DNA of 48,087 nucleotides from Bryobacterales bacterium. GTDB taxonomy: Bacteria > Acidobacteriota > Terriglobia > Bryobacterales > UBA6623. Position numbers and translations under genes: made by a program. Of this stretch, positions 26,476 to 34,376 are shown piece after piece. The notes under the pieces are model-generated. The model saw only the letters and a program-made list of their open reading frames with translations, was not told the DNA's origin and made no database searches. Location: contig JAJDZN010000158.1 in the NCBI GenBank assembly GCA_022824585.1, positions 1 to 48,087 on the forward strand. Reading direction: 5' to 3'. Within the stretch, counting starts at the first letter, position 1, and every line of letters starts with the position of its first letter.

Positions 26476-27629
26476 AGGTCAGCATTCGTGATAGGGACGC
26501 GCTGCTGGCTGTTTCCCCGGCGGCGCTCTCCGCCTACGCCCGTTCTGCCGGATGGCACCGCGAAGAGCCCTATCGACTTCATTCGGACATCTACGAAGGT
26601 GAGGGGCTACCCGAGATCATCGTTCCGCACACTGAGCAACTCGGTGACTACGCAAGCGTTGTGTCGACACTCATCGATACATTCGCAGCGGTTGCTGATC
26701 AGGACGAGATGACTATCTATCGCGATCTAGTGACCGCGGACCGCGATGTAGTCCGAGTCCGCGCCGTCGACCGCGACCACAGTGGGAGCCTGCCCGTCGA
26801 TGTCGGAGCGGATCTAGTTTGTAGTTCACGTGACATCCTTCTTGCGGCAGCCTGTTCACTCGTCAATCCAAGACCGTTCTATCGACCGGGCGCGAACCGC
26901 GAGGCCGCCGACTACTTGGGCCGGGTACGACTTGGTCAGACCGATCAGGGGAGCTTTGTGGTGACGCTACTGAGTCCTGTTGTTCCGCCGCCGATTCAAA
27001 TGCAGCTCGTGCCTCAGCTGTGTGCGAGCGACGATTCGTTCGAGCGCCGGGTAACGATACGGTTGACTGAAGCATTGGCGGGAGCGAGGCAAGCGACCGA
27101 CGCCACGAACCGGGGAGATGCGAACGCGTTCCAAGTGTCCGTGGGGAACGGTGTAAGCGCTAATCTGTGCGACGCACTGGCGACATTGACAGAAACACTT
27201 CAGATGCTCGACATCAGCGTCGTCTGGGCACGGACCCATCCTCGTAGCGAACTGCGGACGGAGGTCCGATTCGCGGCTCATGACGGGCCCATCCTTCGCG
27301 CAGCAAGCCGAGCGCTTCGCAGCCGTGAAGCTCAACCGGGCGTGGTTCTCATCGGCCTAGTGCAGCGGCTGGCGCGCTCTGACGGCGAGACGGAAGGCAC
27401 CGTGATATTACGGACATCTATAGATGGGCAAAACAAATCCGTCTCCGCCGTCCTTGCGCGAATCGACTATCACCGTGCCATTGAGGCTCACAAGCTGAAA
27501 GCGCCGGTCGTCATGCGGGGCGATCTGGAGAGGACGGGTCAACGCTGGCGCCTGCTCGGTCCGACTATCGAGGACGTCATCATGGACGACGAACCTCCGA
27601 TGGGTAAGGACTCGCAAGATGGGCATTGA
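26472..27629 (+). CDS. unrecognised 385-residue protein coupled to the DUF4365-like gene
   Basis: I do not recognise this family. The protein is soluble and acidic-to-neutral, without TM segments or Walker motifs. The N-terminus (SPAALSAYARSAGWHRE... and an EIIVPHTEQLGDY segment) recurs in my memory next to DUF4365-type genes, but this is not certain. The rest is alpha/beta with a repeated strand pattern (VVTLLSPVVPP, VVLIGLVQRLARSDG, GTVILRTSIDG). It overlaps the DUF4365-like gene by 4 bases and hsdR follows after 99 bases, so it is part of the RM operon. With the DUF4365-like protein it may form a two-component unit; function is unknown. Confidence 0.7.
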   Translation: MKVSIRDRDALLAVSPAALSAYARSAGWHREEPYRLHSDIYEGEGLPEIIVPHTEQLGDYASVVSTLIDTFAAVADQDEMTIYRDLVTADRDVVRVRAVDRDHSGSLPVDVGADLVCSSRDILLAAACSLVNPRPFYRPGANREAADYLGRVRLGQTDQGSFVVTLLSPVVPPPIQMQLVPQLCASDDSFERRVTIRLTEALAGARQATDATNRGDANAFQVSVGNGVSANLCDALATLTETLQMLDISVVWARTHPRSELRTEVRFAAHDGPILRAASRALRSREAQPGVVLIGLVQRLARSDGETEGTVILRTSIDGQNKSVSAVLARIDYHRAIEAHKLKAPVVMRGDLERTGQRWRLLGPTIEDVIMDDEPPMGKDSQDGH

Positions 27630-27728
27630 CGTGGATCGGTTGATCCGGCCGCTACGCCGAGATGTCGATTGATCTCGCGTGACGCCGGCTCGGGAACCTC
27701 TCAAGATCGGCGCACCGCGCAAGAAGTC

Positions 27729-30700
27729 ATGACATTCAATGAATCCACCGTGGAGGATGCCGCCCTTTCGTGGCTGGAAGGGGTTGGCTGGACAATCGCA
27801 CACGGCCCCGACATCGCTCCCGAGATGCAAGGTGCGGAGCGCGACAACTACAGCGATGTCGTCTTGGCTGGGCGATTACGGTCCGTCCTCACACGGCTCA
27901 ATCCCGACCTTCCAATCGACGCGGTCGATGATGCCCAGCGTAGGTTGATCGATCCTGCGGGAGCGACGCTCGAAGCCCGTAATCGCGCCTTCCACAGCAT
28001 GGTCGTCGATGGCATCACGGTGGAGTATGCCGACACCGATGGCGCGATCCGAGGCGCGCAGGTGCGCGTGATCGACGTCGATACGCCGGAGACGAACGAC
28101 TGGTTAGCGGTCAACCAGTTCACGGTCGTCGAGAACAAGCACCAGCGCCGACCTGACATCGTGCTGTTCGTCAACGGCCTGCCCTTGGTAGTCATCGAGC
28201 TGAAGAATCCCGTAGACGAGAGCGCTACGATCTGGTCGGCGTTCCAACAGTTCCAGACCTACAAGGCCGACATCCCGTCACTGTTTGCATTCAACGCTGC
28301 ACTGATCGTGTCTGACGGCTTGGAGGCGCGTGTCGGCACGCTGACCGCCGGCCGGGAATGGTTCAAGCCATGGCGCACGATCGCCGGTGAGGGGCTGGCC
28401 GATCCGAGTCTGCCTCAGCTTCGAGTCCTGCTCGAAGGCGTGTGCTCCCCGCACAATCTGCTTGCGCTAGTCCGAGATTTCATCGTCTTCGAGGACGATG
28501 GCAGCGGAGCGCTGATCAAGAAGATGGCGGGATACCACCAATTCCACGCTGTGCGGACAGCAGTTGCCGAGACCCTGCGAGCGGCAGCCTTGCAGCAGGG
28601 GCTGGCGGACCAGAGCCATCAGGCCCGCTACGAATCAGGCCGCCGCGGGGGCGACGGCGGTGACCGACGCATCGGTGTCATCTGGCACACCCAGGGCTCG
28701 GGCAAGAGCCTGACTATGGCGTTCTACGCCGGGCGCATCGTCCGTGAGCGCGCCATGCAGAACCCCACGATTGTCGTGCTGACAGACCGCAACGACTTGG
28801 ATGACCAATTGTTCACGACCTTCTCTCGCTGTGCTGACCTGCTGCGGCAGCCCCCCGTTCAGGCGGACAGCCGCAGCGACCTCCGGGCGAAACTTGCGGT
28901 CGTGTCCGGAGGGGTGGTATTCACGACGATCCAGAAGTTCTTCCCCGAGGAAAAGGGCGACCGACACCCGCTGTTGTCGGACCGGCGCAATATCGTGGTG
29001 ATCGCCGATGAGGCGCATCGCAGCCAGTACGACTTCATCGACGGCTACGCCCGGCACATGCGGGATGCGCTGCCCAATGCTTCGTTCATCGGCTTTACCG
29101 GAACGCCGATCGAGCTGGCGGACGCGAACACACGGGCTGTCTTTGGCGACCACATCAGCGTATACGACATCCAGCGGGCCGTCGAGGACGGGGCGACCGT
29201 GCCGATCTACTACGAGAGTCGCCTCGCGAAGCTGACCCTCGACGAGGCCGAGAAACCCGATATCGATGCAGGATTCGAAGAAGTAACCGAAGGAGAGGAG
29301 GCTGACCGCCGAGAGAAGCTGAAGACGAAATGGGCGCAGCTCGAAGCCGTTGTTGGTGCCGAGAAGCGCGTCGCACTCGTAGCCCGTGACATCGTGGAGC
29401 ATTTCGAGAGCCGCCAGAATGCACTGCAGGGCAAGGCGATGGTCGTCTGCATGAGTCGGCGGATCTGCATTGACCTATACCGTGAGTTGGTCCGCCTACG
29501 GCCCAAGTGGGATTGCGAGGACGACGAACTTGGTGCACTGAAGGTCGTGATGACGGGAAAGGCATCGGACCCGCTCGAATGGCAGCCCCATATCCGCAAC
29601 AAGCCACGGCGCGAAGCGCTCGCAAAACGCTTTCGGGACTCCTCCGACCCGCTCCGGATCGTGTTGGTCCGTGACATGTGGCTCACGGGCTTCGACGCCC
29701 CGAGCCTGCACACGATGTACGTGGACAAGCCAATGCGCGGCCATGGGCTAATGCAGGCCATCGCACGGGTCAACCGGGTGTTCCGGGACAAACCGGGGGG
29801 ACTTGTTGTTGACTACCTTGGCTTGGCACACGAATTGAAGCGGGCGCTGGCCACCTACACCGAAAGCGGGGGCCGGGGCGAGACCGCGCTAGACCAAGAC
29901 CAAGCAGTCCGGGTAATGCAGGAGAAATACGAGATCTGCTGTGGACTCTTCCACGGATTCGACCGGTCCGTATGGGCGAACGGCTCACCAGCGCAGCGCC
30001 TCCACCTGCTGCCGGCGGCTCTGGAGTATGTCCTCGCACAGGAGGACGGCAAGGCGCGCTGCTTGCAGGTCGTGCAAGAGCTGTCACAGGCGTTCGCGCT
30101 GGCGGTACCGCATCCGGAAGCAATCCGCATCCGTGACGATCTGTCCCTCTTTCAGCATGTGAGGGCTGCCCTGTTGAAGCGTGACCGCCCAGACGCGAAA
30201 CCTGAGGAGGATCTGGATCATGCTGTGCGGCAGATCGTCTCTCGAGCCGTGGCCGAGGACGGGGTGCTCGATATATTCGCTGCGGCCGGGCTCAGGAAAC
30301 CAGATGTGTCGATCCTTTCCGAGGAATTCCTGCTTGAGGTGCGTGGCATGCGCCAGCGAAACCTTGCCGTCGAACTGCTCGCGAAGCTGTTGAAGAGCGA
30401 GTTATCGACGACGCGGCAGAAAAACGTGGTCCAAGCCCGTTCGTTCGCCGAAATGTTGGAGCAGACCATCCGCCGCTACCAGAACCGCGCGGTCGAGGCG
30501 GCACAGGTGATCGAGGAGTTGATCTCCTTGGCTCGCGAGCTGCGCGAGGCAAGCGCCCGGGGCGAGTCGCTGGGACTCGCAGAAGACGAGCTGGCGTTTT
30601 ATGACGCTCTCGGTGTCAACGACAGCGCGGTCCAAGTGCTCGGAGACGAGACGCTTCGCGACATTGCCCGAGAACTGGTCGAGACCGTGCGGAGCAATGT

Positions 30701-30860
30701 GACCATCGATTGGACGCTGCGTGAGAATGTCCGCGCTAAGCTTCGCGTTCGCGTCAAGCGCGTGCTGCGCAACCACGGCTATCCGCCGGATAGGCAAGAA
30801 TCGGCAACCAAAACGGTGTTAGAGCAGGCCGAGGTGCTGTCGGCCGCGTGGGTGGCATAA
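27729..30860 (+). CDS. hsdR: type I restriction endonuclease subunit R
   Basis: A 1043-residue motor/nuclease subunit. The N-terminal nuclease core is complete: D143 (RRPDIVLF) and E157-L-K159 (VVIELKN), so DNA cleavage should be intact. The SF2 translocase follows: Walker A TQGSGKS with K326, DEAH at 427-430, GFTGTPI, then the second RecA domain with [12 protein letters not shown]. The last 300 residues are helical and bind the methylase core. The frame is open from 27669, but [13 protein letters not shown] at 27729 is the usual family start. It is the last gene of the island. Together with HsdM and HsdS all three RM subunits look intact. Confidence 0.96.
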   Translation: MTFNESTVEDAALSWLEGVGWTIAHGPDIAPEMQGAERDNYSDVVLAGRLRSVLTRLNPDLPIDAVDDAQRRLIDPAGATLEARNRAFHSMVVDGITVEYADTDGAIRGAQVRVIDVDTPETNDWLAVNQFTVVENKHQRRPDIVLFVNGLPLVVIELKNPVDESATIWSAFQQFQTYKADIPSLFAFNAALIVSDGLEARVGTLTAGREWFKPWRTIAGEGLADPSLPQLRVLLEGVCSPHNLLALVRDFIVFEDDGSGALIKKMAGYHQFHAVRTAVAETLRAAALQQGLADQSHQARYESGRRGGDGGDRRIGVIWHTQGSGKSLTMAFYAGRIVRERAMQNPTIVVLTDRNDLDDQLFTTFSRCADLLRQPPVQADSRSDLRAKLAVVSGGVVFTTIQKFFPEEKGDRHPLLSDRRNIVVIADEAHRSQYDFIDGYARHMRDALPNASFIGFTGTPIELADANTRAVFGDHISVYDIQRAVEDGATVPIYYESRLAKLTLDEAEKPDIDAGFEEVTEGEEADRREKLKTKWAQLEAVVGAEKRVALVARDIVEHFESRQNALQGKAMVVCMSRRICIDLYRELVRLRPKWDCEDDELGALKVVMTGKASDPLEWQPHIRNKPRREALAKRFRDSSDPLRIVLVRDMWLTGFDAPSLHTMYVDKPMRGHGLMQAIARVNRVFRDKPGGLVVDYLGLAHELKRALATYTESGGRGETALDQDQAVRVMQEKYEICCGLFHGFDRSVWANGSPAQRLHLLPAALEYVLAQEDGKARCLQVVQELSQAFALAVPHPEAIRIRDDLSLFQHVRAALLKRDRPDAKPEEDLDHAVRQIVSRAVAEDGVLDIFAAAGLRKPDVSILSEEFLLEVRGMRQRNLAVELLAKLLKSELSTTRQKNVVQARSFAEMLEQTIRRYQNRAVEAAQVIEELISLARELREASARGESLGLAEDELAFYDALGVNDSAVQVLGDETLRDIARELVETVRSNVTIDWTLRENVRAKLRVRVKRVLRNHGYPPDRQESATKTVLEQAEVLSAAWVA

Positions 30861-31312
30861 GCACCCCCCGGGGCGAGCCGACCTCCAAGTCGCAGGCGTC
30901 TGGAACCTCCCAACGGAACTGTGCCCAGACCCGCCCGGACTTCCCAGATGACCGGTAACGCACCTGCCAGCCTTGCGGCACTGCGAGACGGGGCAGACGC
31001 ATCGACCTCCACCTCAAGTTGGCTCGCGCAGTGCTGCAGAAGTGAGCGATTGATCTGGTCCGAACGTCTGTATGCTTCCAGAAGGCGAAGAGTCCATCTG
31101 TAGCTAAACTGATATTCACGAACGACTTACCACGAGGCTTGGTGCGAGCCGTCGAACTAGATCCCTGCCATGATCCGCACCAAACAGGTCAACGCTTTGC
31201 GGCCGCTTGACAGGATCCACAGTCGCGCTACAGATCACGACCACTCTGCTCAGGAGCCTCGGCCAGATGCATTGCCCCGCTTGCACCCCCGACGAACGCG
31301 CGTCCGACGTGG
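30861..31312. other. convergent gap after hsdR
   Basis: About 450 bases between hsdR and the zinc-ribbon gene. No convincing gene on either strand; the open frames lack domains and plausible starts. The gap marks the border between the RM operon and the chaperone module. I saw no clear hairpin with T-run. Confidence 0.5.
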
Positions 31313-31603
31313 TCACAGCTCCTGCCACTCGCGCCAAAGCTGGTAGGCCGAGGAGAAACGACGGCGGGCGAGCGCTACCAGCGCGGCGGTTCGGAGCGAT
31401 TCCTTGGAAGGGTGCAGGTAGAGTGCCCGGTCGCTGTAGCCCAGTGCAGCAACGATGTCTTGGCGCGCCAATGCCAGCTCGGCCTCGTGACGGCAGCCGG
31501 CCGCCTCGCGCTCTACGGCGAGGATGTCCTCGAGTCGCGTCCCGCATCGGTAGCATTTCGTCCCGGACTTGTACGGCGCCCGGCAAGTTGGACAGTTCGT
31601 CAC
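31313..31603 (-). CDS. small zinc-ribbon/TPR-like protein of the Hsp70 module
   Basis: A 96-residue protein. The N-terminus has CPTC and CYRCG, two CxxC knuckles of a zinc ribbon, spaced by about ten residues. The remainder is helical with one TPR-like pair (ALARQDIVAALGYSDRALYLHPS and a second helix RRRFSSAYQLWREW). It begins 3 bases after the Hsp70 stop, so it is the last gene of that operon. A client- or substrate-binding adaptor for the Hsp70 is an inference. I do not know a named family. Confidence 0.75.
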   Translation of the reverse strand: MTNCPTCRAPYKSGTKCYRCGTRLEDILAVEREAAGCRHEAELALARQDIVAALGYSDRALYLHPSKESLRTAALVALARRRFSSAYQLWREWQEL

Positions 31604-31606
31604 GGT

Positions 31607-33316
31607 CTACTCAATGAAGAACAGGATCTCGGACAGCTCTCCTGCCACTTGATCTGCCTTCTCGTCATCTCCTCGCTGAACGGCGCTCTCCAACGCCTTC
31701 ATCAGGCGCTTGATCTCGGCGAGATCCTCGGCTGGAGCCTTCTCTAGCACAGCCTTTACCCTCTCCAGCAGCAGCTCGCCTGCTACGTCCGCAGTCGCCT
31801 GGTCCGGGCCGTCTTCCAGATCGAGCTCCAGCACGTTGTCATCGGGCCTAGCGGCGAGCGCGTCCTCGATCCTTCCACTGATCTGCTTTCCGGTGACCCT
31901 CTCTCGTGCGGAGATGTCAAGGATCCCGTCGACGTTCAGCGAATAGCTGACCACGATCCCGTCCTCGTAAGCGTTCTCGTTCTTGTTCAGCCCGTCGAAC
32001 CTGAACCCTCCAATCCGTGTGTTGTTGCGGGTGTCGGGATCTTCACCTTGGAAGACTTCGACTTGGGCGCTTTCTTGGTCCGGCGTGATCGAGAAGAACA
32101 CATCACTCTTCGTGACTGGCAGCTTGGAATTGCGCGGGATTATCGGCGTGTAGTGGTGAAACGAGAGCAATCCGTCCAAGTCCCCCCGCGTTCTGATACC
32201 GAAGGTATACGGAGTGATGTCGACTAGGACGCTGCCAACGTCCTCGCCAGCTTCCATTCCAGCCTGTATCGCCGCTCCGAGGGCGACGCAGCGATCTGGG
32301 TCCACCTCCCCGTGGGGAGCCATTCCGAGGCGTTCTTGTAGCAGGCGCGACACGAGCGGAATGCGCGTGGAGCCGCCGACAAGCAAGACGCGACCCAAAT
32401 CCCCGGCCCGCACTTGCGCGTCATTCAGAGACCTTGTGACCTCGTCCAGACTGCCCTGCAGCAGTTCTTGGATATCGTCTTCGAAGTCAGAACGACGCAG
32501 TTCGTAGGACAGGTTCAGCGGTGCCCGGCCCGATCCCTTCAGATTGTCCTCCTCGATCACGGCGAACGGTGCCGTGGACAGCTTCTTCTTAGCGGCCTCG
32601 GCGGCGTGCCGCAGCCTCGCCTGCACGGTCCGGTCGCTCCGGTGCGAATCGTCCTTCGTCTCCTCATCGAGGTACAGGTTGAGGCGCTCAACTATCAGGG
32701 CGTCAAAGTCGTCCCCGCCGAGGTGGTTGTTGCCGGCGGTTGCCAAGACCTCGACCACACCCTGCTCGATGGACACAACCGAGACATCGAACGTGCCACC
32801 GCCCAAGTCGTAGACAAGGATTTTCGATGCCTCGCTCGAATCGGATTCGTAGGCCAGCGAGGCGGCCGTGGGCTCGTTGAGTATCCGCTCCACCTTCAGA
32901 CCTGCGAGTTCGCCTGCCTTGCGAGTCGCCTTCCGCTGGGCGTCGTTGAAGTATGCAGGCACGGTGATGATTGCCCGTGAGATGTCACGCCGCAAGGTAG
33001 CCCGTGCGCGGGAGACCAACTCCCCGAGAATGTAAGAGGAGATCCTTTCAGGCGTGTAGTCGGTCTCCCCGAGCCTTACGATCTCATCTGAGCCCATCTT
33101 TCGCTTGATAGAAAGGACTGTCCGGTCGGGGAATAGTACTGCTTGGTTCCGAGCCGGGCTGCCGACGACAATCCGACCCTCACTATCCAAGCCCACGCAG
33201 GACGGAACGAGGCCGTCATCTCCCCCCTCAAGAACTTCGGGCAGGCCGCGCCGAATCACCGCAATGGACGAGTTGGTCGTTCCTAGGTCGATTCCCACGA
33301 CGAGATCGCTAGTCAT
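31607..33316 (-). CDS. Hsp70-family chaperone, short DnaK/HscC-like form
   Basis: A 569-residue Hsp70. The ATPase domain is complete: GIDLGTTNSSIAV (phosphate 1), IITVPAYFNDAQRKATRKA, LNEPTAASLAY, VYDLGGGTFDVSV (phosphate 2) and LLVGGSTRIPLV (adenosine). The substrate-binding domain starts near 380 and the C-terminal lid is short, so the protein is about 60-70 residues shorter than housekeeping DnaK and nearer HscC in size. It overlaps the GrpE gene by 8 bases and is followed after 3 bases by the zinc-ribbon gene. The partners in the operon suggest a dedicated chaperone cycle rather than the general one. Confidence 0.94.
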   Translation of the reverse strand: MTSDLVVGIDLGTTNSSIAVIRRGLPEVLEGGDDGLVPSCVGLDSEGRIVVGSPARNQAVLFPDRTVLSIKRKMGSDEIVRLGETDYTPERISSYILGELVSRARATLRRDISRAIITVPAYFNDAQRKATRKAGELAGLKVERILNEPTAASLAYESDSSEASKILVYDLGGGTFDVSVVSIEQGVVEVLATAGNNHLGGDDFDALIVERLNLYLDEETKDDSHRSDRTVQARLRHAAEAAKKKLSTAPFAVIEEDNLKGSGRAPLNLSYELRRSDFEDDIQELLQGSLDEVTRSLNDAQVRAGDLGRVLLVGGSTRIPLVSRLLQERLGMAPHGEVDPDRCVALGAAIQAGMEAGEDVGSVLVDITPYTFGIRTRGDLDGLLSFHHYTPIIPRNSKLPVTKSDVFFSITPDQESAQVEVFQGEDPDTRNNTRIGGFRFDGLNKNENAYEDGIVVSYSLNVDGILDISARERVTGKQISGRIEDALAARPDDNVLELDLEDGPDQATADVAGELLLERVKAVLEKAPAEDLAEIKRLMKALESAVQRGDDEKADQVAGELSEILFFIE

Positions 33317-33998
33317 CGGTGTCCCCTCGCTGGTTGCACATGTTCACAATAACCTCCGCAGTGCGCAAGACCTTCGTCCGCAGGAGGAACCCCCCGCGAA
33401 CTTCCTCCACTACAGTTCCGTCACGCACCTCCGGATCCTTGCACGTGCCCACGGCACTCATCGTAGACGCGTCGAACGGCATCCCGACAGTGTCGAGCCG
33501 CGACACCCCGTGATCCTCCAGCGTACGGTCAAACTTTCGCAGGACGAGATCCAAGGTCGATGCAATGCTGGCAGGATCGGCGTCCGCCGATGCCCGCAGG
33601 CCCTCAGGCGAAATCAGCCCTTGCGCCAGCACTTGCGTCCGTTCGAGAGAGTCGCGAATTTCCAGGAAGCTAGTGATCACGGAGAGCGCCTCCAGCCCTT
33701 CGCCCTGCCTGGCGACTGCCCCGTTAGCTGCGGCTGTTTGATCGCGCAGTTGGGCTCCCAGTTCGGCGACTGCGGCCACCGCCGAGTCTAGCCCAACAGC
33801 GGATTTTTTCTGCGTCCGGTTTTGTAGGGCTACTTCTTGGCGTAGGGCCGCAACTTCCGAGTACAGGTCCGCCAGGCCGCGGCGCTTCTCCGGGCTCGGC
33901 GCAGGATCGGCAGGAGTCGACGCCAAGTCCTTCAGCCACGCGGCGAAGTCAGCTAGTATCGCGATCTTCCAGTCACTCTCGGAATCTTGCATGCTCAC
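33309..33998 (-). CDS. GrpE-like nucleotide exchange factor
   Basis: A 229-residue protein. A long helical N-terminal region (about 45-115, LYSEVAALRQEVALQNRTQK and onward) is the GrpE coiled coil; the C-terminal beta domain carries VGMPFDASTMSAVGT and DGTVVEEVRGGFLLRT, the conserved GrpE end. It should release ADP from the neighbouring Hsp70. It is longer than minimal GrpE because of an N-terminal extension of about 40 residues. It overlaps the J-like gene by 4 bases and the Hsp70 gene by 8, so the three are made together. Confidence 0.9.
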   Translation of the reverse strand: MSMQDSESDWKIAILADFAAWLKDLASTPADPAPSPEKRRGLADLYSEVAALRQEVALQNRTQKKSAVGLDSAVAAVAELGAQLRDQTAAANGAVARQGEGLEALSVITSFLEIRDSLERTQVLAQGLISPEGLRASADADPASIASTLDLVLRKFDRTLEDHGVSRLDTVGMPFDASTMSAVGTCKDPEVRDGTVVEEVRGGFLLRTKVLRTAEVIVNMCNQRGDTDD

Positions 33999-34291
33999 TT
34001 ATCTTCCGCAGCACAGATCTCGCGCAGCCCCGGAGGCTTCCAAGCCCAATTCGCGGCCCGCTCCAAGTCCGCCAAGGCATCTTCGAAGGAATCGCACTGC
34101 ACCGGACCGGACAACTCCGATTGGACCCTCGTTACTCTGTCCTTCAGCATGCCGTAAGCGTTGGCAACCAGCTTGAACCCGTCAGGATCCCTACTCGGAG
34201 GATGGGCCCGCACGAGTTCGAGATAGCGCTGGCGGATTTCGGCGTCGTCCGCGTCGCACCGAAGGCCGAAGATGACATGTGGGCAGATCAT
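33995..34291 (-). CDS. J-domain-like protein with HPP in place of HPD
   Basis: A 98-residue protein with the pattern of a J domain: start HVIFGLRCDADDAEIRQRYL (helices I-II), loop, then DPDGFKLVANAYGMLKD (helix III). The loop reads H30-P31-P32, so the Asp of the invariant HPD tripeptide, which stimulates Hsp70 ATPase, is Pro. No Gly/Phe region or zinc domain follows; the C-terminus is a short tail. Either it works with this Hsp70 in a different way or it is a non-stimulating adaptor. Coupled to grpE by a 4-base overlap; the large helical-repeat gene lies 85 bases upstream. Confidence 0.8.
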   Translation of the reverse strand: MICPHVIFGLRCDADDAEIRQRYLELVRAHPPSRDPDGFKLVANAYGMLKDRVTRVQSELSGPVQCDSFEDALADLERAANWAWKPPGLREICAAEDK

Positions 34292-34376
34292 GTCCAGACC
34301 TCCCGCAAGTTAACGGTGAGGTCCCGACCGCGACGATTGGCATGGCATGCCCTCGCCACGTTTGGCGTTGCATGTT

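Noticed and set aside
31607..33316. Housekeeping DnaK
   Set aside because: Too short in the lid region and embedded with an HPP J-like protein and two unrecognised genes; the main dnaK is more likely elsewhere.
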